From: Neocallimastix lanati (nom. inval.)
Lineage: Eukaryota; Neocallimastigomycota; Neocallimastigomycetes; Neocallimastigales; Neocallimastigaceae
Length of the DNA: 64,000 bases
Reading direction: 5' to 3'
NCBI GenBank assembly: GCA_016946835.1
Contig: JACVTC010000047.1
Location: 647,001 to 711,000, forward strand
Below the pieces are notes generated by a model. That model made no database searches, was not told the DNA's origin, and worked only from the letters and a program-made list of their open reading frames with translations. Below, in pieces: positions 43,973 to 56,990 of the stretch. The position numbers were made by a program, and so were the translations under genes. The first letter of the stretch is position 1. Every line of letters starts with the position of its first letter.

Positions 43973-45779
43973 CTATTGATTATTTCTATTTCCTAAAACT
44001 TGTTGTTTTAATTTATAGTGTTCTTCAGCTAAAGCCATCATTTCTTCATCATTTATCATTGGATCTTTAATTTCCCAAACATTTGTCTTACCACCAACTG
44101 AAAATTCAAGGTCTTCCTTAGTTATGGAATCCCAATATTTATAAACCATCATTACACTAAGTAAAGTAAATACAACTCCCCAGAACAAACCATCTAAATA
44201 ATGATGTCCCATTTCACATATAATTTCTGATAAGAAGTATTGACCAATAACACCAATAATGAAAAATGCAACTCCAAAACAAATATCACCTTTTTTTTTT
44301 TTTTTGAATATAATAAAACATAATAGATTATTATTATTTATTGGATAAGTAAATTATAAATTTAATATTGTATTTAAAAAATATAATATGAATTAATATT
44401 TAAATTTTTTTCAGCTTTTGATATTAAAATATAATAATAATTAATAAAATAAAATCATTATATATTAATAAATAATAAAAATTTACCTAACGGCCAACGG
44501 TCATCTAAAGTCTTAATAACTAATATAATTTGAAGAATAATATATATCAAAAGTGAGGCAGGGCAGAAAACATAAAAAATTAAGAAAAGAAGAATTGGGC
44601 TACTACTATCGAAACCAGCAATATTTTTAAATGTAGCAATTGAAATAAAGAAGGTAACAATAAAGCCAGTTATAGCACAACCTCTTATAATCTAATTTTA
44701 TTCAATTGTTATATAGAATTTAATTTTTTTTTTTTTTTTAAAAAAAAAAAATATATTTTATATATATATATAAAATATAAATTAATATTAATTAATTTAA
44801 TAATTTAATATATATTATATATTTATAATATATTTTTAACTATATTAATTACCCAAAGTGAAGTCGGTGTACCATCTTCAGTCCACTGGAATCCGACAAA
44901 TCCATTAAGCAATAAGATTATATAGGAAGCAATTACCATTGCATTATACAATGCTACCACATACTAATATATATTTTTTATCATATAGATTTATTTTAAA
45001 ATATTTTTTTTAAAAAAAAAAAAAAAAATAATTTAATGAACAAGATTTCATATTGTTATTTATTAAATTACTATAAATTTAATAAATTATTTACAGAATA
45101 TATTGCAGATGAAGCAGGAATTGCACCAGAATATATCATTAATTCAAATATAACTACAACCATATATGCATAGAAAAACATAACAATTTCTTTTCGACCT
45201 ATATTATTTTTAATAATTTATATTTTATTTATTAAGAAAAAAAATTTTTTTTTCTATTATTATAATTTAACTTTGCTTATAAAAAACAAATTAATTTAAT
45301 TTTCTTACCAACAGCTGTATACTTCGATTTTATATGATAAATCATAATTGATGTCATAATAAGGGCAACAAACAATATAGTAAGGGTTGCTTAATATTTT
45401 ATATATATTTTAATATTATATTAAATTTAATTTTTATTTAAACATACATATATTTATATAATGTAAAATTTATATTATAATATAATATTAATATATATTA
45501 AATTAATTGAAACAAATATTATTTTTTAAAATGTTTATAAATTATAAGTTTTCAATTTAAAAATAATTTTTTTATTTTTTAATTTATAATATATATATAA
45601 ATATATATTATATATTTAATATATATACCAGGTTGGAAAAGAAGATTTCCACCAACATCAATATTTCTAGCATAACATCTTGGTTCTACTTTTTCACCAA
45701 CTAATGAACATAAAGGTATTACAACTGAATCACAGAAAAAATCGAATGATCCAAAAGTAAAAGAAACATCCATAGGCAT
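43973..45779 (-). CDS. CHS7: CHS7-family chitin synthase export chaperone, six exons
   Basis: Exons 45779-45629, 45389-45309, 45198-45095, 44963-44853, 44691-44487 and 44289-43973 join in frame to 322 residues, close to the 316 of yeast Chs7. All introns are GT..AG. Conserved blocks follow the family from end to end: PLCSLVG and PRCYARNI at the N-terminus, [33 protein letters not shown], and the C-terminal [24 protein letters not shown]. About seven hydrophobic segments fit the family's membrane topology. Chs7 acts in the ER to let chitin synthase III leave for the cell surface; that role is assumed here by homology. Two ATGs open the frame (45779 and 45773). An alternative 5' end further upstream is not excluded. 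Confidence 0.92.
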
Positions 45780-46381
45780 ACTGAATTATATTTTTCTTTT
45801 ATTTTAATAAATAATGGTATGTATAGTATATGGATTTGGATTAGGAAAAAAAAATTTTTTTTTTTATTTATGATAAATTTTATTACTTATTGCTTATAAA
45901 TAAATAATAATAAAATTAAATCTTTTGTTAATTTTATTATTATTATTGGTATAATTATAATTAAATTTGAATAAATTATGACAATGATAGTGATATTTTA
46001 TACTTTATACAAATAATAATATAGTATATAAATGCGTATAAAATGAAATAATTTTAAAATAATATTATTTAATGTAAATATTGATTTATTTTTAAAATAT
46101 ATATAATAAAATTATTTTGAAATAATATTATCTAGCTCAATTATTTATTTATATTTATTTGTATTAGAGTGATGAATAAATATAAATCGCAATATATTTT
46201 TAATATCCAAGTTATTTTTAAATTTCTCATATCATAATATATATATATATATTTATATATATATATATTTTTTTTGTAATTTCTTTAATTAGAATATTAT
46301 TAATTAATAATATAAATATTAATATATATCCAAAATTATATAAATAAATATTAAATAAATATTTTTTAAAGAAAAGAATAA

Positions 46382-46412
<31 letters not shown>

Positions 46413-47680
46413 TAACAGAAGAATAAAAGTTATAATAAGAAAAAAATATATTATTTTAATAATAAATTTTAAATATATCTATAATAAATTAATATTTATA
46501 TTGGCTTAATAAATAAATTGATATTATATATTTTTATTAGTATATATAATAATTGAATTTATTAATTTTATTATTTATATTTATTTGTTATGTTCTAAAA
46601 TAAACTGAATTAAGACTTTATATTTTTATAAAATTCAAGAATTCTCCTATGTAATTGATTTCAATTATCACTATCAATCAATTCCAAATATTTTATTTCG
46701 TAATACACATTTTATTTTTACTTTTTAATTTACAGTTCTATAACATTATTATCAATTTAATTTTATTAATTAATTTTATTTTAAAAAAGAGTTAACATAA
46801 AATACAAATATTTATATATATTTATGTCAATATATATATTTATGTCAATATTTATATATATATATATTAAAATATTTAATATATATTTAATTATTAATAT
46901 AGGTATTTAATACTGAAATAATTATTAATTCAATGGCCTTTCCTTTAAATTATATATTTACCCTGGATATATAATAATTTTCTTTTTATCCTATTATTAT
47001 TATATTCTATTTTTTCATATCTTCTTGTTTTTTCTTATTATTTTTTGTTACACTTTAAATAAATTTTAAAATAAAAAAAATAAAAATTAATAAAACTTAA
47101 TTTTAAAAATTAGTTAATATTAAAATTTTATATTTTTTTAAAAATATAATACAGTATTCAATAATGGATGATATTTATATTAAAACTAAATAAATTATTT
47201 TTTTAAATTCATATATATTTTAAATATTAAATATTATTTAAATAAGTAAATAAAACAAAAATAAAAAAAAAGGATAATTTTAATTATTAATAAAATAAAT
47301 ATAAAAAATGTTAAAATATATTAATAGAAAAAAACATGGAACATAAAGAATTAGAATATAATATTTAAATAATAAAATAAAAACAAAAATAAATTATGAA
47401 TATTTGTATATTAAAATATGTTAAATAATTTAAATATTATAGTTAAGACATAGTTTTATAATATAAGTTTTATAATTATATATTTAATTAAAAATAAATA
47501 ATAATAAATAAATAAATAAAATAGCAAATAATAATAATTATAATAAATAAATAAATATTATTAAAAATTAATTATAACAATAAGATAATGAAATATTACA
47601 TGATGTATGTATAATAATTTTTGTTTTTTTGTACTAAAAAGTGAAATATATATAAATTAATATGTTAAACTATTACTATA

Positions 47681-47734
<54 letters not shown>

Positions 47735-48840
47735 AAAATAAAATAAAATAAAATATAAAAAAAATATTTACATATATAAGAAATGAAAAAATGAATTTAA
47801 AAAAAAAAAAAAAATTTTTAAAGTAGTCTTTTTAAATATATAATAATTTAAAGAAAAATAATATAAAATATCAAATTAAAAAATAACAAAATAAAAACAT
47901 ATTTTTATATTATTTATACAAGTTATGTTATTTTTTTAATAAATATATTTTCAAAATATTTTATAGAATAGTATCAAAATTATATATATATTATATATAT
48001 ATACATATACTTTTTTTTTTTTTAATTATAACATATTATATAAAAATTTTGAAAAGATTTTAAAATTTTTAAAATAATTATGAAATTATGTTGTATAAAA
48101 TTAATTTATTTTATCATGTAATATAACGATAAATGTAATAACATATTCTTAAATGAATTGATCTTTCATAATGTAAATGAAATAAAATAATTAAATAAGC
48201 ACATAATAAAATATAAATATCGTTTTTTTCTGATTTTAATTGAATATTTAACAGATTAATCTCAATGACTCAATAATTCATTAACAATTTTTAATATCAA
48301 AATTCAATATATTAAATATTATACATTCATTAAATATTAAAATAAAGAAATATTAATTGTCACATTAAAATTACTAAATCAGAAAATTCGATAACTACAG
48401 GAAGTTCCTCAAAAACTTCAACAAATACAATATGTATATATATAACAAAATATAATAATAAATACACAAAAGAATTTAAAACACTAATTGTTATTTTTTA
48501 TTTATTTATTTTAATTATTTCTTTTATTTATTTATTTACTTATTTATTATAATACTTTAAGCCGCAAGAGTTGATACAATATTAATATTTAATAAAATTG
48601 TTTTATTATAAAATAAATTTTATTGTTAAATAAAAATTGAAATAAAAACATAAAGAAAATATTTATCAAAAATTAAACTCATATTAATATTTTTTGAAAA
48701 ATTAAAGTTATGAAAAAAAAAATATTTAAATAATTTACATAAATTGTTAAATATAACACTCAAAATCAAAAATGATATTTATATTTTATTATGCTTTTAT
48801 TTATTTATTTTATTGATTTTACATTAAGAAAGACCTTTTC
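45780..48840. other. AT-rich spacer
   Basis: No gene is seen. Many TA runs, and a 48-base A tract at 47682-47729. A short stretch at 48370-48430 has slightly higher GC and an open Ser/Thr-rich frame of about 20 codons, too short to call. Confidence 0.6.
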
Positions 48841-48849
48841 ATTTAAGAA

Positions 48850-50640
48850 TATGTCACATATTATTTATTATCATTTTTCTATGATACGTTAACATTATTG
48901 GTAATGTTTAACATTACACTGCGATACTATGGAATAAAAATATTTTACATTTAATAATGTAGTATAATGCACAATGTAATTGAACGCATAACTGCGATAT
49001 TTAACATTCCCCCTACATTGGCATTTTCTACATTTTCATGATGAAGTCGACAATGTAATTAAGTTTGGGTCCAGAAATATTTTTGGTTAATGGATCTGCC
49101 ATCACTGAATTAGAACCAATGAGAGTTAATTTAATTTCATTTTTTATAATTTCTTCTTGAACATATTTGTATTTTATGTCCATATATTTGATATCTATAC
49201 TAATATTAATTCTAATAATTTTGTTGAATATTTTATATACTAATCTTTTTATTTATTTAGCTTGTTTTGTAGATTCTATTAAGCTTGAGTATTCGACATA
49301 TGTGATTGATAAGGTTTTATTTTTCTAAGTAATTAATTTCCATGATATTGGACTATTTCCTTATATAAAAAATATATCCTGAAGTGGATCTTCTTTTAAT
49401 TTCATCATCAGCGGATTCTTCATAGCAATAAGCCTTAAAAATTTCTTTCTGTTAAAATGGATTGAATAGTCTTTTGTACTTTTAGAGTATTTTAATATTT
49501 GAATACTCTAATTTTTTTAAAGAAAAAAAAAAACCGAAGATTTCGTAAAACCATTGTCTTTCAGTTTGTTTGAGTCCATATAGAGTCTTATGTAATAATC
49601 CAGATTTTATGCAACTGAAGTTTTTATCACCCATTGAAATTTGAACATAAATTTTCTCATCTAGATTATCATTCAAATATGCAGCTTTAATATCGATTTG
49701 TCTTAAATCCCATTTATATATTGACGTAATTGTTAATCTAAAACTATCTATATCTATTTTAGGAGAACAGATACATACAGGTGTAATCAACTTCTTTAAT
49801 TTGTCGAAAGCCTCCAACGACCAATCATGTTATTATACCATTATCTTTAATAGTAGAAATTTCATTTAACATCGAGGGACTTTATGTTTCATAACATTAA
49901 TTCTATATAACTTTTGAAATTCTTTATTTATTGCATCTTTCCATTTATCGTCATTTTCTTAATTCATAGCTTCTTCATAATTCTTCATAATTAATGTATC
50001 AATATTATTAACTCAATTTCTCTTACGACTTTCATTTTCATTTGAATCTTTTTTCTTCTCGAAAAAATGAATTATTTAATGAAAGTGTCTTATCCTTCAT
50101 TTTCCTTTCTTCATTCGATTGATAATTTTTTCTTTTCCTTTACTGATTGTTTTTTGTTTTTTCTTTATCAATTTTTGTCACTTTTGTTTATTTTCTTATC
50201 TATTGTTTTATTATTCCTTTTGATATTAAATTTTATATCCTTCTCTTCTACCTTTCCTACTTAAAGAATGCTATTTCATTTTTTCTAATTTTTTATTTTC
50301 ATTTCAATTTCAAATTGTCTAGGTAGGCCTGTTTCTAACAATCATTCTTTTAATTCTTTTATCATTAAATATGTATTTGTCCAATTATTTAAAAGATTTC
50401 TTTTCATATTCATGGAGGCTGTTTAAGATTATAATTCTGAAAGTACTGTCATATTTTAAATGTTTTTTCATTGGTGTATATATCTTTAATATTCTTTGAT
50501 ATATAATCACTTAATTCTTCAGATTCAATAAATAATTTTAAGTCTATATATCATTTGAGAAAATTTTCATTTGTAGTTTTAAAATTTTGAATATATTCTT
50601 ATACACTTCATAATTAAAAAATTGAATAATTAGTATTAAT
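48850..50640 (-). pseudogene. Decayed Ty1/copia retrotransposon, 3' half
   Basis: Read on the minus strand, in several frames with many stops. In order: an RT start with DDKWKDAINKEFQKLY, RT segment QIDIKAAYLNDNLDEKIYVQ (open frame 49817-49482) with LHKTLYGLKQTERQWFYEI, an RNase H piece RRSTSGYIF near 49360, and the end motif MADPLTKNISGPKL near 49090. A purine run (GTAGGGGGA in that direction, 49008-49016) precedes a putative LTR starting TGTTAAATATCGC at 49006 and running toward about 48850. It is not an intact gene. Its family relation to the copia at 20501 cannot be judged because different halves survive. Confidence 0.8.
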
Positions 50641-50999
50641 TTATTCATAATAAATAAAAATATAAAGTAATTAGAAAGAAATATTTATTTTTTAAACATT
50701 AAAAAATAATATATTTTATTAATAGTTGAAAAAAGAAAAAACTAAATAATTGAAGCTAATTAAAAATCCAAAATTGTTTCAAAAATTTTAATATTTTACA
50801 AAAATTTAATTTAAAAAAGTATTTAAAAAATAATTTTTAAATTATTATTATTAATTTTTTGAATATTTCTATATAATAAAGGGTTAGTATTATTAAATAT
50901 ATGTATGTTAAAGATACAAGTATATTATTAAGACAAAAAAGTTTTTTTTAAAAATCATCAATTAATATATCATTAAAATATAATAATTTTAGATAATAA

Positions 51000-51046
<47 letters not shown>

Positions 51047-52040
51047 AGTAATTCTTTGGAATTATTATAAAAATATGGAACATTTAATAAATAATGCATC
51101 AGAATCTTTCAATAATTATTTAAATAATTTATTTACAAAAAAAAAAAGAACTTTGCTTTAGTAATTAATATAAACATTAAAAAAAGAAGATAATAAAAGT
51201 CTTAGAAATGATATTGTTGAATTATTGTTTAAATGTTTAATTTAAATAATATAAATATACTGATTTGTAATAAATAGTTAAGATAGAGTAATAATTATTA
51301 GAATTCTGTTTTACAAAACTATTATTATTAATAATTAAAATTAAAAAGATAAATTTTAAATTTTTTTTTTTTTATTAAATATTTCTAAATAATTATTTTA
51401 TTATTATTATTATTTTAATTTTTTATAAAAAAGCTTATATCATTAATTCTATGAATATTTTATATAGTAAAATGCTCAATTAAGACCTCATTAGAATATA
51501 ATAATTATAGATAATAATTATAAAAAAAAATATAAATTATTTTTTTGAGAGATTATTACTATATAATATAATTATAATATTGATTATTAAAATAAAATAT
51601 TATTTTATTCAATCTGTCGTTTATATTAATATTATTATTATTATTATTTTATTTTATTTTATTTTATTAATACTTCATTTTTATTTACAACTTACAACTT
51701 CACTATTGCTATTTTTATAAGTATTTTAATATTTTATATACATAACTAATGTAAAATTTAATAAAGGAAATATTAATAATAAAACAATAGAATATAACTT
51801 TTTTTATTTAATATTATAAAACTACTTTTTGTACCAAATCTTAATTATTGATATAAATTAGTATTATCAAAATTTTATCCTTAAAATATTTTTTTAAATT
51901 AATATGCAATTTTCTTATATAATAATAATTGGTGTAGATATATATATTTGAAAATATTTTATTATGTTCTTTTTTCATTTTATTTTATTTTATTTTATTT
52001 TTTTTTTAAAAATAAAATATATATATATTTTTCACTATTA
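50641..52040. other. AT-rich spacer
   Basis: No gene is seen; 38-base A tract at 51004-51041 and TTTTA repeats near 51645-51666. Confidence 0.6.
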
Positions 52041-52045
52041 AAATT

Positions 52046-52130
52046 TTGAAGGCCATATCATTGTAAAGATGCTTCAAGTTTTTTTTTGGAATTTTCATCA
52101 ATTGATTTCGTTATTTTAAATCATAATCTA
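52046..52130 (+). pseudogene. Relic copy of NAPE-PLD-like exon 4
   Basis: The sequence from GGCCATATCATTGTAAAGAT to CAATTGATTTCGTTATTTTA and CATAATC follows the exon at 53867-53971 base by base, with substitutions and a T-run. It covers the segment up to the metal-binding His. Neighbouring exons are not visible beside it, and bases 52131-53030 show no gene. Confidence 0.7.
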
Positions 52131-53030
52131 AATAAATAAAAATAATTGTATTCATCAAAAAAATAGTAATCAATATTTTGATAAATTGTAACTACTTGTT
52201 TTATATACATAAAATAAAAATATATAATATAAATGTATTAATAATATTAATGAATTATGAATCAATTCTTAATGGAATTCATTCTCATCGATAAAAAAAA
52301 ATTAAAATTACTATTATAAATTTATAAAAAAAAATGATTATCATATTCTCAAATGAAAATGATTACCAATAAAGGCTATATAATATAAATAATTAATTTT
52401 TTAAATTAGTTTATAATTAACTAATATATTATTTTAGTATTTTAGTAATAAAAATATTAAAAAAATATTAAAGATATATATTAATATTTAAATATTGATA
52501 AAAATCATGAAATTCCACCAAAAATGAAAATTAAAAAAAAAAAAAAAATCATATTGAATGAATAATCCAATAAAATATTAATGACATAATAATTAAATTA
52601 AATAAAATTATTTAATAAAAATAGATTTTAAGAAATTAATATCCTTTTATTTAATTACTATTGTTATAAAAGAAATATTTGTAATAAAAGCTGAAAAATT
52701 AAAAAATTTCAAATACTTACACAATATATTAATAAAGAAGAGTAGGAAATGTTTTTATGTTATATTATTTTTGAATATTTTATAATTATAATTAAAATTA
52801 TAAAATAATTTATTTGAATATTATATTTCTATTAATTGTTCATTATATTTTATTTTATAAAAAAAAAACATGAATTATTTAAAATATTGTTATTATAAAT
52901 TTTAAGAAAAATAAAATAAAGTCGAATTAAAATAATATAGGTAATTTAATTAATGTATATATTTATTAATTTTTTTATTGTTATTTTTCAATAATGTAAT
53001 TATTGTTAATATATTAAGAAATTTATAAAG

Positions 53031-54007
53031 ATGAACTATTTAAAAAAATTGCCTGAAAGACCAAAGGATCCAGAAACTTGTTGTGGTTCTGTTAAAGAAG
53101 GAAATAAATATGTTAATCCTGTAAGATTATTATTTAATAGAAATAAATATGATAGTTGTCAATAAGAACATTATAAATAATAGTGATAATTGAAAAATGT
53201 ATTTATAATTCAAAAAGTTTTAATTTGAAATTTGAAAAAATTTGTATTAAAAAAATTGAGAAAGATAAAAAAAAAAAATAAACATTTTAAATAATTGATG
53301 TAATAATATAATTTTATTTAATATCTTTTTTTCTTTTTCTTTTAAATTTTTTTGAATTATTGGAATTTTAAGTGGCCTTCAGCAACACAAAGAGAAGCCT
53401 CGAAAAGTTATTTAACTCCCGGAAAAATGCTAAATTATTTAAAGACTTCAGTATTTGGAGGAATAGCAAATCAAAAATTAAAGGTTGACCTTAATCTTCA
53501 AGCTATTATTGATTATCATAAAGATGATAAAAATATTGCATTACAATTAACTTGGCTTGGTCATGCTGCTTTCTTATTGCAAAGTAAATATTTTCTTTAG
53601 AAAAATTTTTATTTAATTTATTATTATTATTATTATTATTATTTTCTTTTCCTTTCTTTTCTTTTTTTATTTAATCAATATAAGCTTATTAATATTACTA
53701 TATTTGGTTTAATAAAATAAAAAATTATATATAGTTAATACTTTTACTATTTTATTTGATCCATTTTTATCTAAAAGGTATTATATAAATATATTTAAAT
53801 GTTTAAGCATTTGCTTTTTATATATATGTTAAACATTTATTAAATTTACAAATTATAAATTATTAGAGCCTCTCCAATTTTTTTTGCTGGACCATATCGT
53901 TGTAAAGATAGAGGTTTTAAAAGTTTTTCAGAACTTCCTCCAATTGATTTCGTCATACTTAGTCATAATCAGTTAGTATTATTATTAGATTTCTTAGGGT
54001 TTAATAT

Positions 54008-54038
<31 letters not shown>

Positions 54039-54746
54039 TTGTATTATTAATTGCATATTATAAAAGTTATGACCATTTAGATAAATATACCATAAAAGAA
54101 ATATTTGCTGAAGAGCAAAATAAAAAGACAAAGGTTTTATGCCCATTGGGTTTAAAAAAATGGTTTGTTGGACTTGGTATACCAGAAGAACAAGTTACTG
54201 AATGTGATTGGTGGGACGAACATGAAGTTACTCGTATTCCTGAATCTGTTGATATAACTAATGATTCTTCTCTTGGTGAAGCATTATCATCATCTTCTAA
54301 TAAAAAAATTACTATTTGTACAGTTCCAGCTCAGCATTTTAGTGCAAGAGGTGTTCTTGATCGTAATGAATCTTTATGGGCTGGATGGATTATTAAAAGT
54401 CAAGATGTGAAATATTATTTTGTTGGGTAATAAATAAATTAAAATAAAATTTTTTATAACTATTATCCATTAAACATTATTTATTTTTTTATATTATTAA
54501 AAAAATATTTTTAATAGTGATACTGGTTATCGTTCTCTTCCAGATGAATATAAGGAAGAAGAAGTTAAAAATTATCCATACTGCCCAGTTTTCAAACAAA
54601 TTGGTAATATTCATGGTCCATTTGATCTTGCTTCTATTCCAGTAGGACCTGTAATACCACCACATATAATGAGTGTAGTTCATACGAATGCAGAAGTAAA
54701 TATAATATATTTTTTTAAACTCTTTAATAAAATAATACAGATAACA

Positions 54747-54785
<39 letters not shown>

Positions 54786-55160
54786 TTTAATGTTATTAAT
54801 AATTTATATCTATTTAAAAAGGATGCTGTTGATATTCATATTGATTGTAAATCAAAACACTCTATTCCAATGCATTGGGGTATATTTATATAAAATTTGT
54901 TTAATAATAATATAAACTATTTATAATTAATTAATTAATTATTATTATTATTATTATTATTATTCTATTTTATTTTATTTTATTTTTTATTTTATTTTAT
55001 TTTTTTTTTTTTTTTAGGTACTGTTGCAAATCTTGGTGTAGATGATATTGAAAGTGGGCCAGCTGAACTCCATGATGCTTTAGATAAAAAACAAATTCCG
55101 CAAGATCAATTCCATGAAGTTTATATTGGTGAAGTTTATAAAATTGAGAAAAAGAATTAA
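53031..55160 (+). CDS. NAPE-PLD-like metallo-beta-lactamase hydrolase, eight exons
   Basis: Exons 53031-53120, 53373-53583, 53735-53777, 53867-53971, 54067-54426, 54518-54695, 54822-54879 and 55018-55160 join in frame to 395 residues, human NAPE-PLD being of similar size. All introns are GT..AG, 89-252 nt. The family blocks are in order: YVNP-WPS (made by the exon 1-2 splice), LTWLGHAAFLLQ, FDPFLSKRASP, the zinc motif SHNHYDHLD (H148, H150, D152, H153; split by intron 4), CDWWDE, PAQHFSARG, GDTGYR, GPFDLASIPVG, MHWGT. Animal enzymes cleave N-acyl-phosphatidylethanolamine to N-acylethanolamine; the fungal substrate is unknown, and a membrane-lipid phosphodiesterase role is inferred. No signal peptide is seen. 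Relic exon 4 at 52046 indicates a former second copy. Confidence 0.9.
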
Positions 55161-55205
55161 AATAAAGAATTAAAATTAAATAGTAAATAATAAATAATAA
55201 AAATT

Positions 55206-55236
<31 letters not shown>

Positions 55237-55739
55237 AAAAAATTAAATAAAAGTTAAAAATAAAAATAGAATTTAAAAATATTAATATATTTAAATATTT
55301 TTTATTAATAAAAAATAAAAAATCTTTCATTTATTTAAATTAATTATATTAAATGGAATAATTAAAGCTTATTTTAAATTAATTTTTTATTTTTATTTTA
55401 TATAAATAATAATTAAAATTTTCTTTATATATATATATTTATTTATTATTTGAAATATAGTTATTATATGGGGTTAGAGTAATTTTTGAACAAAAACTTT
55501 TTCTGATACAATATTAAAAAAAATTAAAAAAAAAAAAAAAAAAAAAGTTAGAGGTTATGCTCTATATTCCCCCTCAGGGACGTATTACTTTCTATGGGTT
55601 TCACTGAGGGAAGATCATCTTAATTCTCATTGTACCGAGAGAGATGGTAAAAAAACCCAAATATTGCGCAGTGAATGTTTTTGGTACAACTGCTTTTTAC
55701 AGTTATTTGTAATATTATTTATCAAAATTATTAATTAAT
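55161..55739. other. Spacer with a GC-richer hairpin block
   Basis: AT-only up to about 55540. Then 55548-55700 is notably richer in GC, with CCCTCAG (55571-55577) pairing CTGAGGG (55604-55610). It may be the left part of the decayed chromovirus that follows; no ORF is seen. Confidence 0.45.
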
Positions 55740-56990
55740 TTTTTAAAGGTATTTCTATTCCTTTTACTATTTTTTCAAATCATCGAAATTTACTTCATCA
55801 GAAAAAACATGAAAAAATAACTTAAAAGACTTGTTCGTTGGGAATTATCCTTTTCGGAATTTAATTTTAAAATCATTTATCGTTCTGGTTCTGCTAATGC
55901 TAAACCTGATACATTATCCCGCCGACCTGATACATTATCCCGCCGACCTGATTATACCTCTAGCAATAATAATTCCTCATCAAGTGATCCCCTAATTACT
56001 GTTCTCTGACCTGAAAATTATTGTGCTATTACTTTTTTAAGCGATTAAATCCTTATAAAGATGATGAATTCTACTCTGACACTTGCAGCTAACTCAACTC
56101 TGACTAACCAAATTCTTCTTCTAATCAACAGAACTTCTCTATAAGCAATATTTATATTATATTTAAAAATAAGATAAATGTTCCTCCAAAACGTCGATTT
56201 TCAGTGTTATAAATTTGTCATGACTATCCTTCTGCTAGACATTTTGGTATATGAAAAAACATCTCTTTGATTTCTCGCGATTTTTAGTGGCCGTCTAGTC
56301 AATCCAAAATTACAGATTACATTTATTCTTGAGATATTTGTTTTCACTCTAAAGACTCCAGACATAAAGCCTATGGTCTTCTTAATCCACTTGATATTCC
56401 ATATAAACCTTGGGATTCTATCTCAATGAATTTTATCACTGATCTTCTTGATTCCAATGGTTTTACTAGTATTTCATTGTTCATAGTCAAAGTAGGTCAT
56501 TTTATTCCTTTTTCTAAAGTACTTTCTGCTGCCGATATTGCCTCTGCCTTTATGAATAATATTTTTTCTTTTCATGAACTACCCTCTGAAATTATTTTTA
56601 ATGGTGGCACCCAATTTACTTCAAATTTTTTTGTACAGCTCTTTGTTCTTCCCATAACGTTACCTTGAACCCTGCTTCTCCATTTCATCACCAGACTAAT
56701 AGTTTAAAAGAGAGAGTAAACTCTGTTATCAAACAATACTTTAGATGTTATTATTATTTCAAAGGTACTGCTGGTATAATTTTTTATATCTTTCAGAATT
56801 TAATTATAATAATACAGTTCAAGATTCAACAAAACTTTATCCTATTTATGCAAACTATGGTTTCAATTCAAGACATTCCCCTGAAATCCCAAGAAATACT
56901 GATGTACCTTGAGCTGATGAATTTACACAAAACTTTGCTGAATTAAAAAAAATACTTTAAGAAAACTAACTTTCATATTTCAAAATTTCA
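55740..56990 (+). pseudogene. Decayed Ty3/gypsy chromovirus pol fragment
   Basis: Fragments in shifting frames on the plus strand: the RNase H end (RLVRWELSFSEFNFKIIYRS, AKPDTLSRRPD with a 21-bp tandem duplication at about 55908-55948), the integrase zinc region (HDYPSARHFG), the core (SMNFITDLLDSNG; FNGGTQFTSNFF replaces the usual DRGSQF block; HHQTNSLKERVNS) and the downstream FNYNNTVQDS..YANYGFN. It resembles the corresponding part of element 2 but is clearly an older, different copy. Many stops and frameshifts; no function expected. Confidence 0.8.

Noticed and set aside
48370-48430. Short Ser/Thr-rich open stretch
   Set aside because: About 20 codons, no start, no splice pattern or similarity visible.
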